From Lautropia sp. (GTDB taxonomy: Bacteria; Pseudomonadota; Gammaproteobacteria; Burkholderiales; Burkholderiaceae_E): a DNA stretch of 64,000 nucleotides. The DNA lies in assembly GCA_030532895.1 (NCBI GenBank), contig JAUNKF010000004.1, positions 62,001-126,000 on the forward strand, in the 5' to 3' direction. The translations under genes and the position numbers were made by a program. Below, piece by piece: positions 26,139-34,744 of this stretch. Under the pieces are notes generated by a model. That model was given only the letters and a program-made list of their open reading frames with translations. It did no database searches and was not told the DNA's origin. Positions within the stretch are counted from its first letter, which is position 1, and every line of letters starts with the position of its first letter.

Positions 26139-26574
26139 TACACGACGGTCATCCATCGCTGCAAACCCGGCGATAGCGCTCGGGATTCACGGTAGAATGG
26201 CCGCAAATGCCCTGAAAAACGGGTAACGCCGCGGTTTTCTGCTCCGGCCCAGTGCACCAGTGTGCACAGGGCTGGCATGGTGTGACAGCGGCGAGCCGGT
26301 TGGGCCAGCATGGCATCTTGGGTGCCCTGTCGGTCAGGCTGGTCATGTCGCTCCCCAATTTGGTGACAGTGGGTTTCCGCCTAGCCGATCCTGGGGCTTT
26401 TCACGATAAAACAAGGCAGTTTTGTTGCATCGGCCTGTGCCGTGCAGGGGCTTCGTTCCCCGTCGATCCGTCCTGGGTCGATATTTGCAGATCGCGGTCG
26501 TCGGACGCGACCAGGCACGAGATTCCACTCCAGGGTGCGAATCGGCTGGTGTAGCCAGTCAGACAGAGGATTGA
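26139..26574 (+). other. Gap upstream of the HU gene
   Basis: 436 bp without a supported gene. The HU promoter must lie here; a small AAAAC/GTTTT repeat is seen at about 26407-26422, which could contribute to transcription ending after pyc, but the stem is short. AGAGGA immediately before 26575 is the HU ribosome-binding site. Confidence 0.4.
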
Positions 26575-26865
26575 ATGAACAAGAGTGAACTGATCGATAC
26601 GATCTCCAGCGAAGCGGATATCAGCAAGGCAGCAGCAGAACGTGCGCTCACGTCCGCAATGGGCGCCATCATGAAGGCGGTTGCCGAAGGGGATCGGGTT
26701 ACGCTCGTTGGTTTTGGCACCTTCCATGTCAGCAAGCGCAACGCCCGAACCGGTCTGAACCCTCGTACCGGCGAAAAGATCGAGATCGAAGCCGCCTACG
26801 TCCCCAAATTCTCGCCGGGCGCCGCCTTCAAGGAAGCGGCCAACGCGAACAAGCAGCGCAAGTAA
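26575..26865 (+). CDS. hup: DNA-binding protein HU
   Basis: A 96-residue nucleoid protein that bends and compacts DNA as a dimer. It begins MNKSELIDTISSEADISKAA, has the central GDRVTLVGFGTF strand, and the DNA-binding arm carries NARTGLNPRTGEKIEI with the intercalating Pro of NPRTG. Length is typical of HU (90-ish), slightly extended by ANANKQRK. A strong hairpin follows about 75 bp downstream. Whether this is the alpha or beta type cannot be told from a single copy. Confidence 0.95.
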   Translation: MNKSELIDTISSEADISKAAAERALTSAMGAIMKAVAEGDRVTLVGFGTFHVSKRNARTGLNPRTGEKIEIEAAYVPKFSPGAAFKEAANANKQRK

Positions 26866-26939
26866 GCTGATTTCCCCGGTGGCGGGCGTGTCGTCAGCAC
26901 CTCTCGTGGTGCGGCGCGCCTGAACCCGTCGAGCTTTGT

Positions 26940-26974
26940 CACTGCCCGCACACCAGTCCTGGTGGCGGGCAGTG
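26940..26974 (+). terminator. Strong hairpin downstream of HU
   Basis: Perfect 10-bp arms CACTGCCCGC (26940-26949) and GCGGGCAGTG (26965-26974), loop of 15 nt that itself contains ACCAG/CTGGT, then TCGTTTC. Probable terminator despite a short T-run. Confidence 0.65.
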
Positions 26975-27012
26975 TCGTTTCAGGGGCGAGGCGCACCATG
27001 TCGGGCAAGCAA

Positions 27013-27044
27013 AAACCCGGCGCCCACCGTGGGAAGCCGGGTTT
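27013..27044 (-). terminator. Terminator of the APC permease gene
   Basis: AAACCCGGC (27013-27021)/GCCGGGTTT (27036-27044); on the minus strand the stem runs into TTTTTG, matching a rho-independent terminator about 140 bp past the permease stop. The symmetry could also serve transcripts from HU. Confidence 0.65.
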
Positions 27045-27048
27045 CGTG

Positions 27049-27110
27049 AGCGCGTGTCATGCACTGATTCGTCCCCGCGAAAGCCCCGCTGGGCGTGCAT
27101 GACACGCGCT
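27049..27110. repeat. Dispersed palindromic repeat, best-preserved copy
   Basis: Perfect 16-bp terminal inverted repeats AGCGCGTGTCATGCAC (27049-27064) and GTGCATGACACGCGCT (27095-27110) enclose a 30-bp core TGATTCGTCCCCGCG/AAAGCCCCGCTGGGC. At least seven relatives occur in other gaps of this window in both orientations, so it is a family of palindromic intergenic elements. No flanking target duplication was established. Confidence 0.8.
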
Positions 27111-27179
27111 GAACGCGTGGCGCGGGGTACCTTGGGGTGGTAAGCCGCCGCCCGCGATGTGAGCGATCCGTGATGAGGA

Positions 27180-28727
27180 TCAGCCCTGTTGGGGCTTTGG
27201 CTTGTGCTTGCCTTGGGCCTTGGTGTTGGCACGGGCCTGGTCTTGCTTGGCCATTTCGTGCTCATTGGCCCAGATGCCTGCCATGAGGCGATCGGAGTCG
27301 GCCGTGCCATATTTGTAGCGGGCGAAGGAATACAGCACGTAGCCGAAGATCATCCAGCCGCCGAAAATCAACCACTCTTCCTTCGTGAGCGCGGCCGGGC
27401 TGAAAGGCAGGTACATGTAGCCGAGAAACACGCTCAGAAAGCAGCCTGCCGCCCCGACGAAGATCCCGTGTTTCAGGAAGAAGGGCCGGGGCATGTTCGG
27501 CTCACGGCGACGCAGCACCAGGAGCGACATGCAAACCATGAAGTAGGCGATGATGATGGAGAGGCTGCCGGCATCCACCAGGTAGACGAGAGCCTTGCGG
27601 CCGAGCAGCGGGGCGAAGAAGGTGATGACGCCGATCAGCAGGATCGCATTGGTGGGTGTCTTGTACTTGGGGTGCAGCTTGCCGAGAAAGGCGGGCAGCA
27701 TCTTTGCATGAGCCATGGCATAGATGGCGCGGCTGCCGCCGATGAAAAAGGCATTCCAGCTGGTGACGATACCGGCCAGCCCGGCAAAGATCATGATCTT
27801 GCCGGCCAGCGGGCTATTGAACACCACTTCCATCGCCGTGGGGGTGGGCAGTGAGGCATCCGTCAGTTGTTGCTGGTTCAGCGCAATGCCCACGCCCAGC
27901 ACGATGGCGCAATAGAAGAACATGGCGGCCGCCACCGAGAGGATCAGCATTTTGCCGATGTCCTTTTGCGGCAGGTCGATCTCCGAGGCAGCTTGTGGAA
28001 TCACATCGAAGCCCACGAACATGAAGGGCACGATCAGCAGCACGGCCAGCATGCCCGCGGCCATCGGGGGGAAGATGCTGCCTTCGACCGGGGTTTCATT
28101 GAAGAGCGGTTGCAGGTTGGCCGCATCCCCGTTGAAGGGGGCGGCCACCACGAAAGCGAGGCCCACGATGAGGATCAGATAGGTGACCCAGGTTTGAAAC
28201 TTGGCGGCTGTCTTGATGCCGACGAAGTTCAGCCAGGTTACGACGATGGTGCCGAGCATGCCTACCAGCGCCCAGGTGAAATACACGTCGCCATTACGGA
28301 TGCCAGCCACGATGTCGGTCGTGTTCTGCGGCTCTCCGCTCAGGTTCCAGAGGAAGCCTGCCTGATAGCCTGGCAGGAGGTTGTCGAGCACGGTGGGTAA
28401 TGCCACGGCTTCAAAGCCCACCACCGAGACATAACCGAGAATCATCGCCCAGGTACAGAGGAAGGAGGCGGCATGGCCCATGGCGCGGTAGCTGAAGACG
28501 TGCTCGCCCCCTTCATAGGGCATCGCTGCGGCCAGCTCCGAATAACAGAGGCCGATGATCATGATGATGGCCGAACCGGCCGCCAGGGCCAACGGGGCAC
28601 CGATGCTGCCGGCCTGCTGAACCCAGTCGCCCGACAGCACGATCCAGCCCCAGCCGATCATGGCGCCAAAGGCCAGCGTAAAGGTCTCCTTCTTGCCGAG
28701 AACTCTGGCAAAGTCCTGGGTACTCAC
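27180..28727 (-). CDS. APC-superfamily amino acid permease
   Basis: A 515-residue inner-membrane transporter with about twelve hydrophobic segments. The N-terminal FAGAMIGWGWIV-type motif (FGAMIGWGW near residue 21) matches the unwound first helix of APC amino acid/polyamine/organocation transporters, and YEGGEHVFSY follows in the second. The C-terminus is a short Lys/Gln-rich tail (KAQGKHKPKPQQG). Substrate cannot be named; the GWGW variant is common in poorly characterised permeases near amine or amino-acid metabolism genes, but no such gene is adjacent. Separate transcription unit with its own terminator downstream. Confidence 0.88.
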   Translation of the reverse strand: MSTQDFARVLGKKETFTLAFGAMIGWGWIVLSGDWVQQAGSIGAPLALAAGSAIIMIIGLCYSELAAAMPYEGGEHVFSYRAMGHAASFLCTWAMILGYVSVVGFEAVALPTVLDNLLPGYQAGFLWNLSGEPQNTTDIVAGIRNGDVYFTWALVGMLGTIVVTWLNFVGIKTAAKFQTWVTYLILIVGLAFVVAAPFNGDAANLQPLFNETPVEGSIFPPMAAGMLAVLLIVPFMFVGFDVIPQAASEIDLPQKDIGKMLILSVAAAMFFYCAIVLGVGIALNQQQLTDASLPTPTAMEVVFNSPLAGKIMIFAGLAGIVTSWNAFFIGGSRAIYAMAHAKMLPAFLGKLHPKYKTPTNAILLIGVITFFAPLLGRKALVYLVDAGSLSIIIAYFMVCMSLLVLRRREPNMPRPFFLKHGIFVGAAGCFLSVFLGYMYLPFSPAALTKEEWLIFGGWMIFGYVLYSFARYKYGTADSDRLMAGIWANEHEMAKQDQARANTKAQGKHKPKPQQG

Positions 28728-29124
28728 GTGTCACTCCTCCTGGTATGCCGCTTGAACATTGTCGTTGACCCTGCCGGCAGCCCGGTCAAATACCGGAAAA
28801 GACCTTATCCTGTCTACCTGGATGGCCTCTCAAGGCAGCTAATCGATTCATCATTATTGGATGTCGGTTTGAAGGCGTTGTCAAACCACCACGACGGCCC
28901 GAATGTGCCAATGTCGCGGATGTTTCGGGCAAGGTCGTGATGCGTCCTGGCGCGTGTGGTGCACGGATTCGTCCTCGCGAAGGCCCCACTGGGCGGGGCG
29001 CACGGTGTTGCCTGCGCGCTGGCCTTGGTTGGCGGTCGGTGCAGGGCCGCCGTCAGTGTGACCCGGTCTTGACGGCGCAAGTCGGGTTCTTCGCCCATGG
29101 TGTTGGGGCCATCCTGACAATGAG
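28728..29124. other. Gap between srkA and the APC permease
   Basis: 397 bp. The minus-strand promoter for the permease should be in the left part. A palindromic repeat copy occupies about 28950-29020. Nothing else is recognised. Confidence 0.4.
28950..29020. repeat. Dispersed palindromic repeat copy
   Basis: GCGCGTGTGGTGCACGGATT then CGTCCTCGCGAAGGCCCC and ACTGGGCGGGGCGCAC align with the copy at 27049-27110 in the same orientation; the core is well kept and the right arm degraded (ending CCTGCGCGCT). Confidence 0.7.
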
Positions 29125-30273
29125 TCAGTGAATCACGGGTGATGCCAGGGCATCGAGCTGTTCCTGCAGATGAAGGATCTGGCCTTGCCAGTAGCGAGCC
29201 GAGCCAAACCACGGAAAGGCGGCCGGAAAGGCGGGGTCGTTCCAGCGTTCGGCCAGCCAAGCGCTGTGCCGGATGATCCGGAGTGTGCGAAGCGCTTCGA
29301 TCAGACCCAGCTCCCGACGGTCGAAGGGGCGAATCTGTTCATAGCCGGCCAGCAGCTCGGACATGGCTTGCGAGGTGTGCGCGTCGGCCGCTTCATCGGC
29401 CTGTTGTCCGGCTGCATCGGCCAGCATCCATAAATCCTGAATGGCCGGCCCCATCCGGCTGTCGTCCAGGTCGACGAAATGCGGGCCGTGGGCATCCGTC
29501 CACAGCAGGTTGCCCAGGTGGCAGTCGCCATGCAGCCGGATCTGCCTGAAAGGCTGCTCAGGCGGGTTCAGCCGGGCTTCGATCCGCTCGCAGCATTGGC
29601 GGGCCAGTGCTTCCCAGTTGCCACGCAGCTCGGGCGGCAGCCATGGGCAGTGGATGACCCGTTCGACAGAAGCCCAGCCATCGTGGCGGCCATCGAGGGG
29701 CGGGCGGTGAAGAAAGGGCTGTCGTGCGCCTACCTGATGGATGCGGGCGATGAACTGGCCGATCCGTTCGCGCATGGCCGGGCCATCGCGGACGTTGTCC
29801 AGCTCGGGCACGCGCCCGCCTTGGCGGGCGTAGAGGGCGATGGCAAAGCCGTGGCTGAAAAAGAGCGTTTCGTCGCCGTTGTTCGGGGGCTTGGACGATG
29901 GGCCGCCGGCAGGCTGCCCTTGAGGCGTGCCGGCCCTGGTTGATCCCGGCCTTGAACCCGGCCTGGCTAGTGGGGCGGCCAGTGGAATCTCGGCCGCCGC
30001 GATGTCATGCGCAAACTGATGCTCTTCCCGCAGCTGTTCCGGCGTCCAGCGGCCGGGACGATAGAACTTGGCAACCAGGCTACTGCCGTCTTCAAGCCCC
30101 ACCAGATAGACCCGGTTCTCGAAGCTGTTGAGCGCCTGTAGCCGTCCGTCACAACGTAGCCCGATGGCCTCCAGCGCATCCAGCACGGTGTGGGCATCCA
30201 GCCGGGCAAAGGGCTGCTCATCAGGGCTGACAGATGCCGTATTGGCCTTGGAGGGCTGGGATTCGGCTGGCAT
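29125..30273 (-). CDS. srkA: Stress response kinase A (SrkA/YihE family)
   Basis: A cytoplasmic protein kinase of the choline-kinase/APH fold that in E. coli counters stress-induced cell death. The N-terminal ALNSFENRVYLVGLEDG loop and Lys in VAKFYRP form the nucleotide site; the catalytic loop LHGDCHLGNLLW is near residue 248, followed by the metal-binding VDLDDSRMGP. At 382 residues it is about 50 longer than E. coli SrkA, mostly from a Gly/Pro-rich insert after IPLAAPL (nt 29890-29985) and a 25-residue N-terminal extension. It lies downstream of the ccm operon on the same strand, with a repeat copy between. Confidence 0.9.
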   Translation of the reverse strand: MPAESQPSKANTASVSPDEQPFARLDAHTVLDALEAIGLRCDGRLQALNSFENRVYLVGLEDGSSLVAKFYRPGRWTPEQLREEHQFAHDIAAAEIPLAAPLARPGSRPGSTRAGTPQGQPAGGPSSKPPNNGDETLFFSHGFAIALYARQGGRVPELDNVRDGPAMRERIGQFIARIHQVGARQPFLHRPPLDGRHDGWASVERVIHCPWLPPELRGNWEALARQCCERIEARLNPPEQPFRQIRLHGDCHLGNLLWTDAHGPHFVDLDDSRMGPAIQDLWMLADAAGQQADEAADAHTSQAMSELLAGYEQIRPFDRRELGLIEALRTLRIIRHSAWLAERWNDPAFPAAFPWFGSARYWQGQILHLQEQLDALASPVIH

Positions 30274-30309
30274 GGCGGGATCGACTCCGGTTGCTCACAT
30301 AGCGCGTGC

Positions 30310-30362
30310 TTGGCGTGTGTCCTTCGTGGATTCATGCCCGCGAACGCTGCTTGCGCGGGATG
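30310..30362. repeat. Dispersed palindromic repeat, degenerate copy
   Basis: GGCGTGTGTCC, GGATTC and CCCGCGAACGC align in order with GCGTGTCATGC, TGATTC and CCCGCGAAAGC of the best copy. It lies in the 140-bp gap between ccmH and srkA. Confidence 0.45.
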
Positions 30363-30413
30363 TGGATCGCTGGGGAAGGCACGCGGTGGCGCAGCTGCGT
30401 GACGTGGTGCGGT

Positions 30414-31172
30414 TCAACGCGCTGATCGAGTGTACCGGGTTGTGGGGGGCTGTGCATCCGCTTCGGCCAGCAGTGCATCCACTTCGGCGAGCGCGGCATG
30501 ACTGGACTGGCGCATCCCGTTGGGTTGCGCGGGGGCAGGCGAGCTGTTGGGCGCTGCCGTAGCAGCTGGCGTGGACGGCTGCCGTGCGCTGGATGCCTGA
30601 GTGGTCTGAGGGGATGTCGTTGGTGCGGACAGGGCGCTGGCCTCTGCCGCCGGGGCCGGTTGCGCCTGTCCTCGACGGGCAAAGCGCCATCCCACGACGA
30701 GGGCCACCAGCAGCATCAGGGCAGGCCCGATCCATAGCAGCGCGTTCTGCCACGACCAGCTCGGCCGATACAGCACGAATTCCCCATAGCGATCCACCAG
30801 ATATTGCTTCACCGCTCCATCATCCCGCCCCGAGGCGATCAGTCGCACCACTTCATGGCGCAAATCCTGGGCCAGTGGTGCGTGGGAGTCGAGCAGGGTC
30901 TGATTCTGGCAGACGAGGCAGCGCAGCTCGTGGGCCAGCTGACGAAAGCGTGGGCTGCGGATGATCTCCTCGGCCTGGGCGGTGGGCACCTCATCGTCGG
31001 GCGTGGGCGCACCATCCGAGGCCCAGGTGGTGGGCACGTTCAGCAAGGCGGCTGACAGCAAGGCAGCGAACAGCAATCGGCCTGGTGCGAAGCGTCCCAT
31101 GCGATCACGGACTACCGATCGTGCGCGCCAACCTTTAGGTGGCTGGTGCAGGTGGCTTGGGGGGCGGTTCAT
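30414..31172 (-). CDS. ccmH: Cytochrome c maturation protein CcmH with long C-terminal tail
   Basis: A periplasm-facing thiol oxidoreductase that reduces apocytochrome c before heme attachment. The CLVC motif (Cys 85 and 88, in LRCLVCQNQ) sits in the three-helix CcmH domain, followed by a C-terminal membrane anchor (ALLWIGPALMLLVALVVGW). The ATG at 31172 overlaps the ccmG stop (ATGA); the ATG at 31100 would give a more compact signal peptide and cannot be excluded. After the anchor comes a 100-residue cytoplasmic tail rich in Ala, Pro, Ser, Gln and Thr that is absent from typical CcmH/CycL proteins. Last gene of the operon. Confidence 0.93.
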   Translation of the reverse strand: MNRPPSHLHQPPKGWRARSVVRDRMGRFAPGRLLFAALLSAALLNVPTTWASDGAPTPDDEVPTAQAEEIIRSPRFRQLAHELRCLVCQNQTLLDSHAPLAQDLRHEVVRLIASGRDDGAVKQYLVDRYGEFVLYRPSWSWQNALLWIGPALMLLVALVVGWRFARRGQAQPAPAAEASALSAPTTSPQTTQASSARQPSTPAATAAPNSSPAPAQPNGMRQSSHAALAEVDALLAEADAQPPTTRYTRSAR

Positions 31173-31945
31173 CGCGAGACCTCCTTCACGGCGGCAATGG
31201 CTGGCAGCAGCTTTTGTTGAAGCACCTCGTCGGTGAGTGGCCCCACATGCTTGAAGCGGATCTGGCCGTGGGCATCGATCAGGAAGGTTTCTGGCACCCC
31301 ATAGACACCGAAGTCGATGGCCGTGCGGCCTTTCGGGTCGACGACGATCATGTCGAAGGGGTTGCCGTGACGGTGCAACCAGCGGCGGGCGTCGCTTGCC
31401 TGATCCTTGTAGTTCAGCCCCACCAGACGGATGTCCCGGGTCTTGGCCAGTGCCAGCATCTGCGGGTGTTCCTGCAGGCAGGGCGCGCACCATGAGGCCC
31501 AGACGTTGAGCAGATAAGGCGCGCCACGCAGTGCCTGGGCGTCCAGTTGGTCGTTGGCATGCGGCACACTGCTGGCGTCCGGGATGCCAGGGGCTGATGC
31601 CTCTTGATGCCCCGGCAGCGACGGGCTGGGCTGACTCAGGCGCTGGCCGGGCGCTGGTTTGGCTGCTTCGCCCGGTTTGGCTTCCGCACTGTTCGGGGCT
31701 GGGCTATCGTGCACCGTCTGCGTCGTCGTGCCCGTTGCAATCGCAGGAGGCAGTGCGCCAAAAGCGGGTGGTGGCGTGCCTGTCAACCATGCCAGCCGGT
31801 AGGCGGGGGCCGGCTTGTTGATCAACGGTGAGGGGATCTCATTGGGATTGCGCCCCAGCCCGAGCAGCAGGAACACCGCCAGCGTGATGAAGAGCAGCGC
31901 AGGCAGCAGATAGCGTAAGGACAGTAACGAACGTTTCTTTTCCAT
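31169..31945 (-). CDS. ccmG: Thiol:disulfide interchange protein CcmG/DsbE
   Basis: Membrane-anchored periplasmic thioredoxin-like protein that keeps CcmH and apocytochrome c reduced. From the ATG at 31945 (MEKKRSLLSLRYLLP) there is one membrane segment, then NKPAPAYRL, and the thioredoxin domain with WCAPC (residues 152-156) and GVYGVPETFLID carrying the cis-Pro. Between the KPAP segment and LRGAPYLLNVWASWC (quoted as two parts: LRGAPYLLNV, WASWC) lies an unusual insert of about 75 residues rich in Pro, Ala, Thr and Ser, where other CcmG proteins have about 15. The ccmH start overlaps the stop. Confidence 0.94.
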   Translation of the reverse strand: MEKKRSLLSLRYLLPALLFITLAVFLLLGLGRNPNEIPSPLINKPAPAYRLAWLTGTPPPAFGALPPAIATGTTTQTVHDSPAPNSAEAKPGEAAKPAPGQRLSQPSPSLPGHQEASAPGIPDASSVPHANDQLDAQALRGAPYLLNVWASWCAPCLQEHPQMLALAKTRDIRLVGLNYKDQASDARRWLHRHGNPFDMIVVDPKGRTAIDFGVYGVPETFLIDAHGQIRFKHVGPLTDEVLQQKLLPAIAAVKEVSR

Positions 31946-31990
31946 CGATGATTCCTGATAGGCCACCTCGGGGGGATGTCCCCGCCTTGG

Positions 31991-32036
31991 CGCGCGTGAC
32001 GCACCGATTGGCTGGGCGGTAGACGTGCATGACACG
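31991..32036. repeat. Dispersed palindromic repeat copy with internal deletion
   Basis: Left arm GCGCGTGACGCACCGATT and perfect right arm GTGCATGACACGC flank a shortened core that retains GCTGGGCG. It is inside the ccm operon, between ccmF and ccmG. Confidence 0.6.
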
Positions 32037-32071
32037 CCCGAGGTTCTGGGCAGGGCGCGACCATGTTCCGT

Positions 32072-34147
32072 TCAGGCGGCGGTGCGGGTTGGCTGAGCCG
32101 CGCTGCCTGCGGCCGTCGTGCCGGTCTTGGCTGGTATCGCTGTGCGCCGGCGACGATAGCGGCGGTCAGCCATGGCGATGAAGCCGCCGATGGCCATCAG
32201 CAGGCAACCGCCCCAGATCCAGTCGACGAAAGGCTTGATCCACACCTGCACCGTCCAGCGGCCATCGGGCAGTTCCTCACCCAGCGCCACGTAGAGGTCG
32301 CCCTGCAGCCGGGTGTTGATGGCCGCTTCGGTTTGTGTGGTGCCGGTGGCCAGATACAGGCGCTTTTCGGGGTACAGCACCGAGTAGGGCTCGCCGTTGC
32401 GGCTCACGTCGATCCGGGCGCGGGTGGCACGGAAATTCGGGCCGGGCACTTCGCGCACTTCCATCAAGCGGAAATCATAACCCCCCAGGTGCAGGTTCTG
32501 GCCGGGCGTGAGTGCCGCGTCGTTTTCGCTTTCCATCGTGGTGACACCGGCCACACCCAGCACGAACACGCCGACGCCGATGTGGGCGAGCAGCATGCCG
32601 TAGAAGCTCGCGGGCAGTGAGCGGATGCGCTGGCCCAGGCTGCGCCGGTGTGTGGCATCAGGCGATTGGCGCAGCCGCTCGACCAGCAGCGCGAGCGAAG
32701 CCACCACCGACCAGATACCGATGAAGACACCCAATGCAAAGATGATCGCCCCGCCCACGCCTGCGCCACCTTCGGCTGGGGCCGCCAATCGTGCGGCGCT
32801 GAAGCGCTCGGAGGTGAGCGCGATCAGTACCGTGCTGATGACGGACACGAGCAGCGCCCAGCCCAGCTGGCGACGCAGCTCGGGCACCGGCGAACGACGC
32901 CAGCGTGCCACCGGGCCGATACCCATCAGGAAGATGGCAGGTGCCATCAGCGGGAAGAAGACGGCCTCGAAGTAGGGCGGGCCAACCGAAATCTTGCCCA
33001 TCTCCAGCGTGTCGAGCAGCAGCGGATACATCGTGCCGAGGAAGACGGCTGCGCAGGCCACCACCAGCAGCAGGTTGTTGGCCAGCAGCATGCCTTCACG
33101 CGAGCTGGCCGAAAATCCCGCTGGCGCGTGTCCGGCGCCCAGCGAGGGGGCTTTCCACGCATAGAGCAGCAGTGACCCGCCGATCACCACCACCAGAAAA
33201 CCGAGGATGAACACCCCGCGTGTGGGGTCGGTGGCAAAGGCATGCACCGAGGTCAGCACACCCGAGCGCACGAGGAAGGTGCCAACGAGGCTCAGGCTGA
33301 AGGCGGCAATGGCCAGCAGCAGCGTCCAGCTGCGGAAGGTGCCGCGCAGCTCGGTGACGATCAGCGAGTGCATCAGCGCGGTGCCCACGAGCCACGGCAT
33401 GAAGGAGGCGTTCTCGACCGGATCCCAGAACCACCAGCCACCCCAGCCCAGCTCATAGTAGGCCCACCAGCTGCCCAGTGCGATGCCGAGCGTGAGGAAA
33501 GACCAGGCGGCAATCGTCCAGGGGCGTGCCCAGCGCGTCCAGGCGGCATCGACGCGGCCGCCCAGCATGGCCGCGATGGCAAAGGCAAAAGCCACCGAAA
33601 AACCCACATAGCCGAGGTAGAGCATCGGCGGGTGCAGCACCATGCCGGGGTCTTGCAGGAGGGGATTCAGGTCACGGCCGTCCTCGGGGGCCGGCAGGCC
33701 GCGCTCGAAGGGGTTGGAGGTGAGCAGCAAGAAGAGCAGAAAGCCGATCGAGATGCCTCCCAGCACGCCGATCACGCGGCTGCGCACCACGGCGCCCAAG
33801 GTTTGGCCAAAGGTGGTGACGGCGGCCGACCACACGGCCAGCATCAGTGCCCACAGCAGCATCGAGCCTTCGTGAGACCCCCAGGTGGCGGCAATGCGGT
33901 AGGGCAAGGGCAGTCGCAGGTTGCTGTTGTGCGCCACGTTCTTCAGGCTGAAGTCATGGTTGATGAAGGCCCAGGCCAGTGCGCAGAAGGACACGATCAT
34001 CAGGGTTGCCTGCCATAGCGTGGCCCGGCTTGCCACCTGCATCAATCGCGAATCGGCATGCTGTGCGCCCCACAGGCCGGCACAGGTTTGCAAAAGGGCC
34101 AGGATCAGGGCCAGCCAGAGGGCGTAATGTCCGATTTCAGCGATCAT
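32072..34147 (-). CDS. ccmF: Cytochrome c heme lyase subunit CcmF
   Basis: A large inner-membrane protein that, with CcmH and CcmI, attaches heme from holo-CcmE to apocytochrome c. The WWD signature GWGGWWFWDPVENASFMPW is complete near residue 230-250, and about fifteen membrane segments are predicted across 691 residues, the normal size. Conserved histidines of the family should bind heme b; GSHEGSMLLW is seen near residue 92. The C-terminus (after the last membrane segment) is a short basic, Ala/Thr-rich tail. It starts 7 bp after the ccmE stop, consistent with translational coupling. Confidence 0.96.
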   Translation of the reverse strand: MIAEIGHYALWLALILALLQTCAGLWGAQHADSRLMQVASRATLWQATLMIVSFCALAWAFINHDFSLKNVAHNSNLRLPLPYRIAATWGSHEGSMLLWALMLAVWSAAVTTFGQTLGAVVRSRVIGVLGGISIGFLLFLLLTSNPFERGLPAPEDGRDLNPLLQDPGMVLHPPMLYLGYVGFSVAFAFAIAAMLGGRVDAAWTRWARPWTIAAWSFLTLGIALGSWWAYYELGWGGWWFWDPVENASFMPWLVGTALMHSLIVTELRGTFRSWTLLLAIAAFSLSLVGTFLVRSGVLTSVHAFATDPTRGVFILGFLVVVIGGSLLLYAWKAPSLGAGHAPAGFSASSREGMLLANNLLLVVACAAVFLGTMYPLLLDTLEMGKISVGPPYFEAVFFPLMAPAIFLMGIGPVARWRRSPVPELRRQLGWALLVSVISTVLIALTSERFSAARLAAPAEGGAGVGGAIIFALGVFIGIWSVVASLALLVERLRQSPDATHRRSLGQRIRSLPASFYGMLLAHIGVGVFVLGVAGVTTMESENDAALTPGQNLHLGGYDFRLMEVREVPGPNFRATRARIDVSRNGEPYSVLYPEKRLYLATGTTQTEAAINTRLQGDLYVALGEELPDGRWTVQVWIKPFVDWIWGGCLLMAIGGFIAMADRRYRRRRTAIPAKTGTTAAGSAAQPTRTAA

Positions 34148-34154
34148 GCGTGGT

Positions 34155-34601
34155 TCAAGGCTTCAGGGTATCGACGGAGGCAGGGTGACCGGCACGCTCC
34201 AGCGCTTCGGCCGCTTCGGGCGGCATGTAGTTTTCATCGTGCTTGGCCAGCACTTCGGTGGCGGAGAAGCGGCCCTGCTCGTCAAGCCGGCCCTGCGCCA
34301 CCACCCCCTTGCCCTCCCGGAACAGGTCGGGCAGCGTGCCCACATAGCTGACCTCGATCTGATGATCGCCATCGGTGACACGAAACTGCACCTGTGTGCC
34401 GTCCCGCTTCAGGCTGCCTGGTTCCACCAGTCCCCCGATGCGGAAAGGGCGTCCGGCCGGGGCTTCCTTGGCAGCCACCTGGGTGGGCGTGAAGAAGAAG
34501 ACGATGTTGCTGTTCAGCGCGTAGAGCAGCAGGCTGGTGATCAGGGCGAGGCTGGCAATGCCGCCGCCGATCCAGACGAAGCGTTTTTGACGTGGCGTCA
34601 T
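34155..34601 (-). CDS. ccmE: Heme chaperone CcmE
   Basis: Periplasmic heme chaperone with an N-terminal anchor (FVWIGGGIASLALITSLLLYAL) and an OB-fold domain. His 121 in LAKHDENYMPPE is the residue that forms the covalent bond to heme, and Tyr 125 its conserved neighbour. The family-typical NIVFFFTPTQV and FRIGGLVEPGS blocks are present. 148 residues is normal. Its ATG overlaps the ccmD stop by the ATGA arrangement. Confidence 0.96.
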   Translation of the reverse strand: MTPRQKRFVWIGGGIASLALITSLLLYALNSNIVFFFTPTQVAAKEAPAGRPFRIGGLVEPGSLKRDGTQVQFRVTDGDHQIEVSYVGTLPDLFREGKGVVAQGRLDEQGRFSATEVLAKHDENYMPPEAAEALERAGHPASVDTLKP

Positions 34602-34744
34602 GCGTGCAGCTCTCCAGTGGTGTCAGCCTGATCTTCCAGCATCTGACGAACCCGACGGCGCTTCGCAAAAAGCAGCACCAGTTCGAGTGCCAGTGCGGCG
34701 GCTGAAAGGCCGTAGGCAATCCAGATGTAATCCCAATGCGTCAT
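34598..34744 (-). CDS. ccmD: Heme exporter protein CcmD
   Basis: A 48-residue protein too short for many gene finders, read directly from the sequence: it begins MTHWDYIWIAYGLSAAALAL, continues with a hydrophobic stretch and FAKRRRVRQML, and ends ELHA. This is the usual CcmD plan of one membrane helix followed by a basic cytoplasmic tail. CcmD binds CcmC-CcmE and helps release holo-CcmE. The gene ends in an ATGA overlap with ccmE and occupies the conserved position between ccmC and ccmE. Confidence 0.92.
   Translation of the reverse strand: MTHWDYIWIAYGLSAAALALELVLLFAKRRRVRQMLEDQADTTGELHA

Noticed and set aside
26139-26574. Possible tRNA or small RNA between pyc and HU
   Set aside because: I looked for a T-loop GGTTCGA motif and a cloverleaf and found neither; nothing specific supports an RNA gene.
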